DNA from: Qipengyuania gaetbuli
Lineage (GTDB): Bacteria > Pseudomonadota > Alphaproteobacteria > Sphingomonadales > Sphingomonadaceae
NCBI RefSeq assembly: GCF_009827315.1
Contig: NZ_WTYF01000004.1
Coordinates: 1,488,001 to 1,552,000, forward strand
Direction of reading: 5' to 3'
DNA length: 64,000 nucleotides
The notes beneath the pieces were generated by a model. That model was not told the origin of the DNA. It did not search any database and saw only the letters and a program-made list of their open reading frames with translations. This document shows positions 54,441-63,243 of the stretch, one piece after another (position 1 is the stretch's first letter; each line of letters starts with the position of its first letter). Both the position numbers and the translations under genes were made by a program.

Positions 54441-55238
54441 TCAGAACGTGAACTCCGTCACCAGCGGAACGTGGTCAGACGGCTTTTCCCAGCCGCGCGC
54501 ATCCTCGTGCACTCTGTGACCGGTTGCCTGCTTTGCCAGTTCGGGACTCGCCCACATGTGGTCGAGGCGCCGCCCGCGATCGTTCGCTTGCCAGTCCTTC
54601 GCGCGGTAGCTCCACCAGCTGTAATAGCGTTCAGGGGCAGGAATGTGCTCGCGCCCGATATCGGCCCAGCCGTGCGCGTCCATGAAGCGCTGCAGGGCCT
54701 CCACCTCGATCGGCGTGTGGCTGACCACCTTCAGCAGCTGCTTGTGGTTCCACACGTCGCTTTCGAGCGGGGCGATGTTGAAATCGCCCACGATCAGCGT
54801 CGGGCGATCCACCTTGTCCGCCCAGCGGGTCATGCGCTCGAGGAAGTCGAGCTTCTGGCCGAACTTGGGATTGATTTCGCGGTCGGGCTCGTCGCCGCCT
54901 GCAGGCACGTAGACATTCTCGACGATCATGGCCTGGTACTGCGGGTCGGTCAGCTCCACGCCAACATGGCGCGCCTCGCCATTGTCCTGCCAGTCGTGCC
55001 TGGAGAAATCGCGGAAGGGCACTTTCCCGACCGTGGCGACGCCGTGATAGCCCTTTTGCCCGTGGATCGCGAAATGCTCGTAACCGAGCGCGCGGAAGGC
55101 TTCGAAAGGAAACTGGTGCTCCTGGCACTTGATTTCCTGCAAGCAGAGGATGTCGGGCGCCTGTTCCCTAAGGAAGCGCTCGACGATCGGCATGCGGAGG
55201 CGGACGGAATTGATGTTCCAGGAAGCGACTGAGACCAT
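54441..55238 (-). CDS. xth: Exodeoxyribonuclease III
   Basis: Xth repairs abasic sites and 3' blocks. The 265-residue protein has the motifs ASWNINSVRLR, LCLQEIKCQ with the metal-binding Glu, IVGDFNIAP, and RLDHMWAS, ending with SDHVPL. The ATG at 55238 starts at the conserved MVSVASWN; the frame is open further upstream but unconserved. It is 53 bp downstream of the candidate sRNA terminator and overlaps the ribA region. Confidence 0.95.
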   Translation of the reverse strand: MVSVASWNINSVRLRMPIVERFLREQAPDILCLQEIKCQEHQFPFEAFRALGYEHFAIHGQKGYHGVATVGKVPFRDFSRHDWQDNGEARHVGVELTDPQYQAMIVENVYVPAGGDEPDREINPKFGQKLDFLERMTRWADKVDRPTLIVGDFNIAPLESDVWNHKQLLKVVSHTPIEVEALQRFMDAHGWADIGREHIPAPERYYSWWSYRAKDWQANDRGRRLDHMWASPELAKQATGHRVHEDARGWEKPSDHVPLVTEFTF

Positions 55239-55290
55239 GCGGGCGGAGATAGGGCCGCAAAGGCGGTCGGTCCACCCTGCCGCGCACAAC

Positions 55291-55328
55291 AAAAAACCCT
55301 CGAGCCGGGGGCAAATGGCTCGAGGGTT
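55291..55328 (-). terminator. Intrinsic terminator of the candidate sRNA
   Basis: On the minus strand AACCCTCGAGCC (55328-55317) pairs perfectly with GGCTCGAGGGTT (55306-55295) around a 10-base loop, followed by TTTTTT (55296-55291). Its position before xth means it ends a transcript from the lolA side, not xth. Confidence 0.9.
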
Positions 55329-55413
55329 CCTTGTGAGCGTTCGTCACGCTTGGAACGAAGCGATTTTGAGGGGTGGCAATCAACAGGGGGGAAATTGCCT
55401 TCCGTCGCTTCGT
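55291..55413 (-). ncRNA. Candidate structured small RNA with C-rich loop and intrinsic terminator
   Basis: In the 264-bp gap between lolA and xth, the minus strand can fold from A55413 as follows. ACGAAGCGA (55413-55405) pairs perfectly with TCGCTTCGT (55363-55355). Inside this, GGCAAT (55399-55394) pairs with ATTGCC (55380-55375) around a 13-base loop of six Cs. AGCGT/ACGCT (55350-55346 with 55340-55336) makes a third hairpin. Then comes the terminator: GGAACCCTCGAGCC... paired with GGCTCGAGGG, and TTTTTT. The C6 loop could pair with G-rich ribosome-binding sites. The length (about 120 nt), promoter and terminator support an independent sRNA; no known Rfam family is recognised. Confidence 0.6.
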
Positions 55414-55420
55414 AGACTCA

Positions 55421-55449
55421 TAAATAGGCGTCCCCGGCTTGCTGCTCAA
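55421..55449 (-). promoter_or_regulatory. Candidate sRNA promoter (TTGAGC-17-TATTTA)
   Basis: On the minus strand TTGAGC (55449-55444) is followed after exactly 17 bases by TATTTA (55426-55421). The predicted start is near A55413-T55414, matching the first base of the 9-bp stem of the sRNA. The element is 55-83 bp downstream of the lolA stop. Confidence 0.55.
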
Positions 55450-55503
55450 TGAACATTGCACAGCGGAAAATCGCATCAGGCGAACGGTTCGTCGCCAGAG
55501 CGT

Positions 55504-56166
55504 TTACCCCGGGCGACGGGACGATTTGCGCGGATCGCGGAACGTGAACGCGCTGTCGGCCACCGACACGCCGTAACGATGGTTGCGCAGGCGCACGGTG
55601 GTGCGATGATTCTGCGAATCGAGCGCTACCCAGTGGGTCAGCCTGAGGCCGCCGGGCGAGGCTGCATCGCGGGAGAAAATCAGCGTGATCGCGCCGAATT
55701 CGGGCCGCTTGGGATCGCGCACCTCGATGCTGATGACATCGCCATGGCCGGTCGGGATCAGCTTGCCGTACTGCTTCACGTCGCGGCTGGGATCGAGCAG
55801 CGCACCGAGCGGCGAATTCTTGATCGGCCAACGCTGGACCTGGTTCACCTCGTAGTCGACCATGTACATCGACTTGCCGTTCGAGACGACGAGCAGAGGC
55901 ACCGACTTTTCGTATTCGAAGCGGATCTTGCCGGGGCGCTTCAGCGTCATGACGCCCGAGACCGACTGGCCATTGCGGTCGGTCTGGACGAAATCGGCCT
56001 TCATCGTGCTGATGCCGCGCAGGGCCTCAACCGCACGGTCGAGATCGCCGGCGGCCGCTTCGACAGGAGCCGGCGCGGCGACGAAGGATGCAGGAATCGC
56101 TGCGGCCACCGCGAGTGCGATGGCCGATGCGAAAGGCTTGGTCTTGAAGATGGTCAAGGTGTTCAT
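55504..56166 (-). CDS. lolA: Outer-membrane lipoprotein carrier LolA
   Basis: A signal peptide (about 35 residues) precedes a LolA-type half-barrel: LRGISTMKADFVQTDRNGQSVSGVMTLKRPGKIRFEYEKS, then LLVVSNGKSMYMVDYEVNQVQRWPI. LolA ferries lipoproteins across the periplasm. The ATG at 56166 starts the signal; the frame runs further upstream without a start. The several small lipoproteins in this window would be its clients. Confidence 0.9.
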   Translation of the reverse strand: MNTLTIFKTKPFASAIALAVAAAIPASFVAAPAPVEAAAGDLDRAVEALRGISTMKADFVQTDRNGQSVSGVMTLKRPGKIRFEYEKSVPLLVVSNGKSMYMVDYEVNQVQRWPIKNSPLGALLDPSRDVKQYGKLIPTGHGDVISIEVRDPKRPEFGAITLIFSRDAASPGGLRLTHWVALDSQNHRTTVRLRNHRYGVSVADSAFTFRDPRKSSRRPG

Positions 56167-56256
56167 GCTCCGGGATTTAGCGTCGGAGCATTGAACTGTC
56201 ACTGAACTCGATGCGTTCCCGCCGTTCAGCTAGCCCGGGCATCCGCCCGCGGCCGA

Positions 56257-56424
56257 TTACTTGATCTTGGCTTCCTTGAACTCGACGTGCTTGCGCGCGA
56301 CGGGATCGTACTTGCGGAAGGTGAACTTTTCCGTGTGGTTACGGGGGTTCTTCTTGGTCACGTAATAGAAGCCCGTGTCGGCGGTCGAGACGAGCTTGAT
56401 CTTGACGGTTGCGGGCTTCGCCAT
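56257..56424 (-). CDS. rpmG: 50S ribosomal protein L33
   Basis: This 55-residue basic protein reads [18 protein letters not shown] and continues with [21 protein letters not shown], the standard bL33 sequence. It ends with a Lys-rich tail (EFKEAKIK). Members without the four zinc-binding cysteines, like this one, are common in alphaproteobacteria. It is followed by no strong terminator. Confidence 0.95.
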   Translation of the reverse strand: MAKPATVKIKLVSTADTGFYYVTKKNPRNHTEKFTFRKYDPVARKHVEFKEAKIK

Positions 56425-56466
56425 GGCGTGTTCCTAAAGATCTAAAGATGGGCCGTTTCAGGGCCG

Positions 56467-56497
56467 AAAAAATAAGGGCGGCGCGAGCTGCACCGCC
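56467..56497 (-). terminator. Intrinsic terminator after arfB
   Basis: On the minus strand GGCGGTGC (56497-56490) pairs with GCGCCGCC (56484-56477), one wobble pair, around 5 bases, then CTTATTTTTT (56476-56467). It follows the arfB stop by about 60 bases. Confidence 0.75.
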
Positions 56498-56555
56498 GTC
56501 CGGCGCGCCCATTGGGCGATTCACGGGCGAAAGTCAAGCGTGCAGCGCCGTGCGC

Positions 56556-56960
56556 CTAGAGCTGCACCTTGCCCCTGTTCGCCTTCACCTCGCCGCGGGC
56601 TTTCTTGGCCTTCAGCCGCTTGACCTTGCCGACGCGGTTGACTCGGCTCTTGGCCCGTTTGCGCGGCGGCGTCAGCGCTTCGGTGAGCATTGCGGTCAGC
56701 CGTGCGCGGGCCGCCTCGCGGTTGCGTTCCTGCGTGCGGTGCTCGTTGGCGGTCAGCACGATCTCGCCATCCTGCGTGAACCGGCTGCCGGCCAGTTCCT
56801 TCAGCCGCTCGAAGGCGTCGGGTGGCAGGCCCAGCTGGAAGACGTCGACCCTCAGCTGCACTGCGGTGGCGACCTTGTTGACGTTCTGGCCGCCCGGGCC
56901 GGAAGAAGCGATGAACTTCTCCTCGGCAATTTCCATCGCCTTGTCGACGATCCTACCCAT
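56556..56960 (-). CDS. arfB: Alternative ribosome-rescue peptidyl-tRNA hydrolase ArfB
   Basis: ArfB frees stalled ribosomes by hydrolysing peptidyl-tRNA without codon recognition. The 134-residue protein has the catalytic GGQ in ASSGPGGQNVNKVATAVQLR and a basic C-terminal tail (RVGKVKRLKAKKARGEVKANRG) that enters the mRNA channel. Its ATG at 56960 overlaps the pseudouridine synthase stop by 8 bp, so the genes are coupled. Confidence 0.93.
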   Translation of the reverse strand: MGRIVDKAMEIAEEKFIASSGPGGQNVNKVATAVQLRVDVFQLGLPPDAFERLKELAGSRFTQDGEIVLTANEHRTQERNREAARARLTAMLTEALTPPRKRAKSRVNRVGKVKRLKAKKARGEVKANRGKVQL

Positions 56961-57609
56961 CCGAAAATCCGAGGGCCGCGAAATCGCGCGGCAAGGGAGC
57001 GGTCGCCTCGATGGGGTCCTTCTTGTCCCGCGGCACGACCAGCCCTGCGGCATGGAGCATGGTGCGCGGTGCGCCCTTGCCATCGCCATAGACCGGATCG
57101 CCCAGCAGCGGCAGGCCGAGGCCGGCCTGGCAGTGGATGCGGATCTGGTGGGTGCGCCCCGTCTCCGGGCGGAATTCGACGAGCGCGCGCCCATCCTTTT
57201 CGCCCAAGAGCTTCCAGTGCGTCACCGAAGGCTTGCCCTTCTTCGCCGCGATCATGCGCCAGCCCTTCTCGGCGCTGCTGATCTTGGACAGCGACAGCTC
57301 GATCGTCCCTTCCGCGTCCGACGGCACGCCGGCTAGGATGCCCAGATAGCGCTTCCCCACCAGCCGGTCTTCGAAGGCCTTGGCGAAGCGTTTCAGCGCT
57401 TTGGGATTGCGGGCCAGCAGCAGGCAGCCGCTGGTATCGGTGTCGATCCGGTGCACCGGCACGGGGTCGCGCTGGAAACCGAGACGCAGCTGCGCGAAAT
57501 GGTCCTCGAGGCTGCGGCCACCCTTGCGCGGGCGTTCGATCGGCAGGCCGCCGGGCTTGTAGATGACAAGGGCTTCGCCGTCTTCGAACAGGATGGAAAT
57601 GTCGGTCAT
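56953..57609 (-). CDS. RluA-family pseudouridine synthase
   Basis: The 218-residue protein has the RluA catalytic motif VHRIDTDTSGCLLLAR with the nucleophile Asp, plus PETGRTHQIRIHC and GDPVYG. There is no S4 domain. The RNA target cannot be deduced. The start ATG directly abuts the pabBC stop with zero bases between them; the stop overlaps arfB, so pabBC, this gene and arfB form one operon. Confidence 0.92.
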   Translation of the reverse strand: MTDISILFEDGEALVIYKPGGLPIERPRKGGRSLEDHFAQLRLGFQRDPVPVHRIDTDTSGCLLLARNPKALKRFAKAFEDRLVGKRYLGILAGVPSDAEGTIELSLSKISSAEKGWRMIAAKKGKPSVTHWKLLGEKDGRALVEFRPETGRTHQIRIHCQAGLGLPLLGDPVYGDGKGAPRTMLHAAGLVVPRDKKDPIEATAPLPRDFAALGFSDG

Positions 57610-59418
57610 CTAGTCTTTCAGTCTTGCGCGCATCATGCCGCGCAGGGAATTGCCGAGGAAGAAACCTGCTTCCAGGTCGGCGATGGTAAGGTCGGCTTCC
57701 CGCGCTTCTCCCGTTTCGAGGAGGTGCTGGCGCAGGATGCCCGAAAGCAGGCCGCTCTCGGCCCTCGGGGTCAGCAATACGCCATCGCGCTCGACGAAGA
57801 TATTGGTGACGCAGCCTTCGGTCACAAGCCCGTCCTCGCGCGCGAAGATCGCTTCCTGTGCCCCGTTGGCGCGCGCCACGCTCTGCGCGTCCTCGTAAAA
57901 GCCGCGGTCGCTGGTCTTGTGCCGCAGGCGCCAGTCACCCGGATCGACCGGCAGCGGCAGCAGCACGCATGCCGCAGGTTCGCTCCAGGCCGGCGGCATG
58001 TCCTCCACCGCGAGCGCCAAGGCGCCCGAGCGGGCGGCCATCAGCCTGATCCGGCTCGCCTTCTCGACCACGAAACACAGCGCATGGAGCTGGTTGCGCG
58101 CTTCGTGGCGATCGAAGGCAAAGCCGAGCTCTGCCGCGCTGTTCTTCATGCGCAGCAAGTGCTCTTCCAGAAAGGCGATGCCTTCTTCCGGAGTGAAGCG
58201 CATGGTTTCGAGCAGGTCGAATTGGGCTGCCTTGTGGGCAGGCGAGGACGCGCGGGCGAAGGCTCCCTTGAGCACGGCTTCGCGCCATTCGCTGCGCGCA
58301 TCGCTGTCGGCCACGATTGCTCCGCCAACGCCGAGCACGGCCTTGCCGCGACTGTTCTCGATCTCGGTCAGGCGCAGCGTGCGGATAGCGACGTTGAATG
58401 CGGCATCGCCGTCCGCGCCGATCCGTCCGATCGCCCCGCAATAGGGCCCGCGCGGGTCACGCTCGACCTCGTGGATCAACTCCATCGCGCGGATCTTGGG
58501 TGCACCGGTGATCGAGCCGCAAGGGAACAGCGCCCGCACGAGGTCGATGGCGCCGGCTTCCTCGTTCAGGCTTGCGCGCACGACGCTGACCATCTGGTGG
58601 ACCGTCGGATAGCTTTCGACGGCGAACGGTTCGTCCACACGCACGCTGCCTGCCTCGGCCACGCGGGCGAGGTCGTTGCGCATCAGGTCGACGATCATCA
58701 GGTTTTCGGCCTTGTCCTTGACGGAAGCCGCCAGTTCCGCAGCCTGCGCGGCGTCCTGCACCGGGTCTGCCGAACGCGGGCGGGTGCCCTTCATCGGCTT
58801 GGCCTTGGCCTCGCGCCCTTTCAGCGAGAAGAAAAGTTCGGGGCTGAGGCTGAGTAGCCAGTGTGACCCGTCGAAAATCACGCCGCCATAGCCCGCCTGC
58901 GCTGCCGGTCGCAGCGCGGCATAAAGGCCCATGGGATCGCCGGTGAAATTGCCCGCCAGCGGGAAGGTCAGGTTTGCCTGGTAGATATCGCCTGCGCGGA
59001 TGGCTTCCTGCAGCCGCTCGAAGGCGGCGGCATATCCGCCCGGCGAAAGCTGCGGCTCGAGCGGCCCGACGCTTCCGGTCCCTTCCGCCCTTGCCTGCAG
59101 CCATGCTTCCACCTCGCCAGCCGGGATCCGCTCCGGCTCGTCGAACAGGCCGAGCCAGACCAGCGGCCCTGAACCGCCGGACTTCTCCGCTGCAAGACCA
59201 GACAGCCGATCCTCCAGCGCGAGCCCAGCCTCGTAAGCGATATAGCCTGCCAGTTCCCCGCCTTCGCGGCGTGCGGCATCGGCCGCCGCCAGTGCTCCGG
59301 CCACCTCGTCGGGGCGGGAGGCGATGAACAGCTGGCGCGGGCCGGAATAGAGCAGCGCATCTGCTGCACCATGATCGCGTGCATCGTCGAGAAATACGAA
59401 AGGTTCGCGGCCCGCCAT
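57610..59418 (-). CDS. pabB: Aminodeoxychorismate synthase component I fused to aminodeoxychorismate lyase (PabB-PabC)
   Basis: Residues 1-385 are a PabB/anthranilate-synthase-type chorismate enzyme (YQANLTFPL, KPMKGTRPRS, ENLMIVDLMRNDLARV, CGSITGAPKIRAMELI). Residues 390-602 are PLP-type PabC (RLMAARSGALAL, GLVTEGCVTNIFVERDGVLLTP, SGLLSGILRQHLL). Together they convert chorismate and ammonia to p-aminobenzoate for folate. The fusion is known in many bacteria. It is divergent from the HerA-like gene across 108 bp. Confidence 0.92.
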   Translation of the reverse strand: MAGREPFVFLDDARDHGAADALLYSGPRQLFIASRPDEVAGALAAADAARREGGELAGYIAYEAGLALEDRLSGLAAEKSGGSGPLVWLGLFDEPERIPAGEVEAWLQARAEGTGSVGPLEPQLSPGGYAAAFERLQEAIRAGDIYQANLTFPLAGNFTGDPMGLYAALRPAAQAGYGGVIFDGSHWLLSLSPELFFSLKGREAKAKPMKGTRPRSADPVQDAAQAAELAASVKDKAENLMIVDLMRNDLARVAEAGSVRVDEPFAVESYPTVHQMVSVVRASLNEEAGAIDLVRALFPCGSITGAPKIRAMELIHEVERDPRGPYCGAIGRIGADGDAAFNVAIRTLRLTEIENSRGKAVLGVGGAIVADSDARSEWREAVLKGAFARASSPAHKAAQFDLLETMRFTPEEGIAFLEEHLLRMKNSAAELGFAFDRHEARNQLHALCFVVEKASRIRLMAARSGALALAVEDMPPAWSEPAACVLLPLPVDPGDWRLRHKTSDRGFYEDAQSVARANGAQEAIFAREDGLVTEGCVTNIFVERDGVLLTPRAESGLLSGILRQHLLETGEAREADLTIADLEAGFFLGNSLRGMMRARLKD

Positions 59419-59526
59419 GGGCCAAGCCTTTACCGCAGCCGCCGCTCATGTCGAGGGATTGCTTGACCTTGCCGCTCCCCCTGCGCCACACCGCAGCCGA
59501 CAGTTGACGAGAGGGACAGAGGGTCG

Positions 59527-61053
59527 ATGGACGATATTTTCCTGGGTCTAGGCGCAAATGGCGAGAACCAGTTCCTGCGGCTGGCGCAGGCCAATCGCCA
59601 CGGCCTGATCGCGGGTGCGACGGGCACCGGCAAGACGGTCACGCTGCAAGGTCTTGCGGAAAGCTTCTCCGCGCACGGCGTGCCGGTCTTCGTCGCCGAC
59701 GTGAAGGGCGACCTCTCCGGTATCTCCACGGCCGGCTCGCCCCAGTTCAAGCACGCTGACAAGCTGGAAAGCCGGGCGAAGGAACTGGGCATGGACGACT
59801 ATGCCTATGCCGATAACGCAGCCGTCTTCTGGGACCTCTATGGCGAGAAAGGCTTCCCAATCCGCACCACGGTGTCGGAGATGGGGCCCCTGCTGCTCGC
59901 CCGCCTGCTCGATCTCAACGAGACGCAGGAAGGCGTGCTCAACATCATCTTCCGCTATGCCGACGATAACGGCCTGCTGCTGCTCGACCTTGGCGACTTG
60001 CAGTCGATGCTGGCTTTCGCGAGCGAGAATGCGAGCGAGATGTCGGGCAAGTACGGCAATGTCGCTCGGGCCACGGTCGGGGCGATCCAGCGCCAGCTGC
60101 TGAGCTTCGAATCGCAAGGGGCCGACCGCTTCTTCGGCGAGCCGGCGCTGGAGATCGACGATTTCCTCAAGGTCGACGACCAGAGGCGCGGCGTCATCAA
60201 CGTACTTGCCGCCGACACTCTGATGCGCAGCCCCAAGCTCTACGCGACCTTCCTGCTGTGGTTGCTCGCCGAACTGTTCGAAACCCTGCCCGAGGTGGGC
60301 GATCCCGAAAAGCCCAAACTGGTGTTCTTCTTCGACGAGGCGCACCTGCTGTTCGACGGCGCACCCGAAGCGCTGGAGGACAAGGTGGAGCAGGTCGTGC
60401 GCCTCATCCGGTCCAAGGGCGTGGGTGTCTATTTCGTCACCCAGAACCCGATCGACATTCCCGAAAAGATTGCCGGCCAGCTGGGCAACCGCGTGCAGCA
60501 CGCGCTGCGCGCCTTCACCCCGCGCGACCAGCGGGCGATCAAGGCGGCCGCCGAAACCTTCCGCATCAATCCCGACCTCGATGTCGCCGAGGCGATCACC
60601 CAGCTGAAAGTGGGCGAGGCGCTGGTGTCCACGCTCGACGAGGACGGCGCGCCTTCCATCGTCCAGCGCACGCTGATCAAGCCGCCCCATTCCCGCCTCG
60701 GCCCGGTGACCGAGAAAGAGCGGGCGATCATCAATTCGGTGAGCGACATCGACGGGAAATACGACGAAGCGGTCGACCGCGAGAGTGCCGAGGAAGTGCT
60801 GGCCGCCAAGGCCGCGGACGCCTCCGCCACCGCCGCCGAAGTCGAGGAGCAAGGCCGCGAGGAAGTTGCCAAGCGCAGCCGCAAGACGACGTCCATGTGG
60901 GGCAAGGCCGGCAAGGCCGCTGCCACTGCGGCTGCAGGCTCGCTCACCTCGATCGCGGTGGCGACGGTGCTGGGCAAGAAGTCGAGCGCCGACCCGGTGC
61001 GCACCGGGCTCAACGCCTTCGTGCGCAATATCGTCGGCGGGCTGATGCGCTAG
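59527..61053 (+). CDS. DUF853 HerA-like ATPase
   Basis: The 508-residue protein has Walker A GATGTGKT (residues 30-37), [12 protein letters not shown], Walker [12 protein letters not shown] and the arginine-finger region [17 protein letters not shown]. This is the helicase HerA-like C-terminal (DUF853) family, hexameric ATPases of unknown role related to FtsK/HerA. A charged and Ala-rich C-terminal part (about residues 420-475) ends with a hydrophobic stretch. It stops with a 4-bp overlap against the convergent kinase gene. Confidence 0.9.
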   Translation: MDDIFLGLGANGENQFLRLAQANRHGLIAGATGTGKTVTLQGLAESFSAHGVPVFVADVKGDLSGISTAGSPQFKHADKLESRAKELGMDDYAYADNAAVFWDLYGEKGFPIRTTVSEMGPLLLARLLDLNETQEGVLNIIFRYADDNGLLLLDLGDLQSMLAFASENASEMSGKYGNVARATVGAIQRQLLSFESQGADRFFGEPALEIDDFLKVDDQRRGVINVLAADTLMRSPKLYATFLLWLLAELFETLPEVGDPEKPKLVFFFDEAHLLFDGAPEALEDKVEQVVRLIRSKGVGVYFVTQNPIDIPEKIAGQLGNRVQHALRAFTPRDQRAIKAAAETFRINPDLDVAEAITQLKVGEALVSTLDEDGAPSIVQRTLIKPPHSRLGPVTEKERAIINSVSDIDGKYDEAVDRESAEEVLAAKAADASATAAEVEEQGREEVAKRSRKTTSMWGKAGKAAATAAAGSLTSIAVATVLGKKSSADPVRTGLNAFVRNIVGGLMR

Positions 61054-62462
61054 GCCGGCAGGCGGATTTCCGCTCTCAATCCGCCTTCCGGGCGGTTTGC
61101 CAGCACCAGCTTGCCGCCGTGCTGTTCGGCCACCGCGCGCGCCAGCGTGAGGCCGAGGCCGGCACCGCCGGTCGATCGGTTGCGGCTGGCTTCGCCGCGA
61201 GCAAACGGTTCGAGCATGTCGGCAATGCGGTCGGGCGGAATGCCCGGCCCCTCGTCATCGACGCGGAGGACTATGCCACCCTCGCCGCGCAGCACTGCCA
61301 CGCGGGCGGACCCTGCGTAGCGCAGCGCATTGGTGACGAGGTTCCGGAGCCCCCGCTTGAGCCATGTGACATGGACCGGGGCGACCAGCCGTTCCCCTTC
61401 GGCCAGGGTGACGGGCTCGCCCATGTCCTCGAATTCCTCGACCACGGAGGCGGCCAGGGCGGATAGGTCGGTGCGTTCCGCGTCCCCGTTGGCCCTGCCG
61501 ACGCGCGCCAGCGAAAGGATGTCGTCGAGCGTGCGGGTGATGTCCTCGATGCTCTCCGCCATGCGTTCGCGCGCGGTTGCATCCTCCACACCCTCGACGC
61601 GCACGCGCAAGGCGGCGAGCGGTGTCTTGAGGTCGTGTCCGATGGCGCCCAGCATCACGTCCTTTTCATCGAGCATGGCGCCGATGCGCGCTTCCATCGC
61701 GTTGTGGGCGGTGATCAGGCGGCTGACATCATCCGGGCCCGTCGGTTCGAGCGGCTCCGCAGCCACGCCCGAAGTGCCGAACCGTGCTGTGCGCTCCGCC
61801 AGTGCATTGAGCGGGCGGGTTATCCGGCGCAGCACCAGATAGAGGATGCCCACCAGCAGCACGAACATGATGATGCTCTGCATGATCAGCGTGCGGACCG
61901 GGGCGCGGTCGCGCTGCGGGACAGGCAGGCGCGCGACCTGCCACGTGTCGCTGCCCTGCTGGCGCAGTCCGACGACCAGCAGGTCAGATGGCATGTCGCC
62001 GTGCAGCCGGCGCAGGCGGGGCCGATCGCGCATGAGTTGAAGGACCCGTTCGTCCTCGCGCATCGGGCGGATGGTCATTTCGACCCGGTCGACTGGAATG
62101 CCCTGCGTCTCGAGCAGGCCTGCCAGCATTTCCTCGCGCTCGGCCATGCGTGTTTCGCCCGGCTTCAAGGGGCTCGCCGCGCTTTCGATGTAGCGCAAGC
62201 GGCGCGGCAGGCGCGTGCGACCGTCGCCGCGGGGGCGTAGGGGGCGTGCCATCTCGCGATCGATGGCGCGATAGTCCCGCCCCCCCTCGCTACGCTGCGA
62301 GCCGGCGAGGAGCTGGAAAGCGGCGGCATGCATCAGCGCAAGTTCGCGCCGCTGTTCGGACGCCCGGTAGAGCAGCGTCGCCGAAATCGCCTGCGCGGCG
62401 AGCAGGGCTACGGCGAGCGCCAGCATCACCTGGCCCAGCAGGCTACGCGGCATCAGGCGCAT
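61050..62462 (-). CDS. Sensor histidine kinase
   Basis: Two membrane helices (about residues 10-30 and 190-210) flank a periplasmic sensor of about 160 residues rich in Arg. A HAMP domain is followed by the kinase: His276 in [14 protein letters not shown]-box [16 protein letters not shown] and [10 protein letters not shown]. It overlaps the regulator gene by one base (stop/start) and is the last gene of the EF-hand - regulator - kinase operon. The signal is unknown; the arginine-rich sensor could bind an anion. Confidence 0.92.
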   Translation of the reverse strand: MRLMPRSLLGQVMLALAVALLAAQAISATLLYRASEQRRELALMHAAAFQLLAGSQRSEGGRDYRAIDREMARPLRPRGDGRTRLPRRLRYIESAASPLKPGETRMAEREEMLAGLLETQGIPVDRVEMTIRPMREDERVLQLMRDRPRLRRLHGDMPSDLLVVGLRQQGSDTWQVARLPVPQRDRAPVRTLIMQSIIMFVLLVGILYLVLRRITRPLNALAERTARFGTSGVAAEPLEPTGPDDVSRLITAHNAMEARIGAMLDEKDVMLGAIGHDLKTPLAALRVRVEGVEDATARERMAESIEDITRTLDDILSLARVGRANGDAERTDLSALAASVVEEFEDMGEPVTLAEGERLVAPVHVTWLKRGLRNLVTNALRYAGSARVAVLRGEGGIVLRVDDEGPGIPPDRIADMLEPFARGEASRNRSTGGAGLGLTLARAVAEQHGGKLVLANRPEGGLRAEIRLPA

Positions 62463-63196
62463 CAGCCCTTCCCGCCCTGAATGCGCACGACATCGGCCGC
62501 GAGCCGGTAGCCGCCGCCGCGCACGGTCTGGATAAGTTGCGGGTCGCGGCTGTCCGCCTCGATCTTGCGGCGCAGGCGAGAAACCTGGTTGTCGACCGCA
62601 CGGTCGAACAATTGCGCCTCGCGTCCCTGCACCATGTCGAGCAGGCGGTCGCGGTCGAGGACCTGGCGGGGATGGTCGCAGAACGCGCGCAGCATGCGGA
62701 ATTCGGCGGTCGAGATGGGCACCAGCGTCCCTTCAGGATCGGTCAGGCGGCGCTTCAGCGGATCGAGCTGCCAGCCCTCGAAGGAATAGAGCATTTCCTC
62801 GTCGGCCTGGTCGGGCACGCGGTCCGCGCGGCGCAGGACCGACCGGATGCGGGCGACCAATTCACGTGGTTCGAAGGGCTTGGTGACATAGTCGTCGGCG
62901 CCGATTTCGAGGCCGATGATCCGGTCCATCGCCTCGCCTTTGGCGGTCAGCAGGATAACCGGCAGGCCGCGGCTCTCGACGAGGTGGCGGCAGAGTGACA
63001 GGCCGTCCTCGCCCGGCATCATGATGTCGAGCAGGACAAGATCGGGCGTATCGCGCGTCAGCAGGTTGCGCGCGGCAGCAGCACTTTCGGCTTCCTGCAC
63101 CACGAACCCCTGCCCGGTCAGATATTCGGCCAGGGGTTCGCGCAAGGTGCGCTCGTCATCGACGAGCAGGAGCTTGGTGGGCGCAGTTTCGGTCAT
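62462..63196 (-). CDS. OmpR-family response regulator
   Basis: The 244-residue regulator has a receiver (residues 1-120; acidic pocket VDDE, phospho-acceptor Asp57 in LVLLDIMMPG, ILLTAKG, KPFEPRELV) and a winged-helix domain (about 140-238; ISTAEFRMLRAFCDHPRQVLDRDRLLDMV, and SRDPQLIQTVRGGGYRL). The next gene is its likely partner kinase, one base overlapping. It is 47 bp downstream of the EF-hand protein gene. Confidence 0.94.
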   Translation of the reverse strand: MTETAPTKLLLVDDERTLREPLAEYLTGQGFVVQEAESAAAARNLLTRDTPDLVLLDIMMPGEDGLSLCRHLVESRGLPVILLTAKGEAMDRIIGLEIGADDYVTKPFEPRELVARIRSVLRRADRVPDQADEEMLYSFEGWQLDPLKRRLTDPEGTLVPISTAEFRMLRAFCDHPRQVLDRDRLLDMVQGREAQLFDRAVDNQVSRLRRKIEADSRDPQLIQTVRGGGYRLAADVVRIQGGKG

Positions 63197-63243
63197 GTCT
63201 CGTCACTGCGCCTACCGTGCGGGCATAGGGTGGAGCAAGCGCC

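Noticed and set aside
55290..55450. 6S RNA as the identity of the candidate sRNA.
   Set aside because: The fold lacks the long central-bubble hairpin typical of 6S RNA and is shorter than usual; the C6 loop does not fit.
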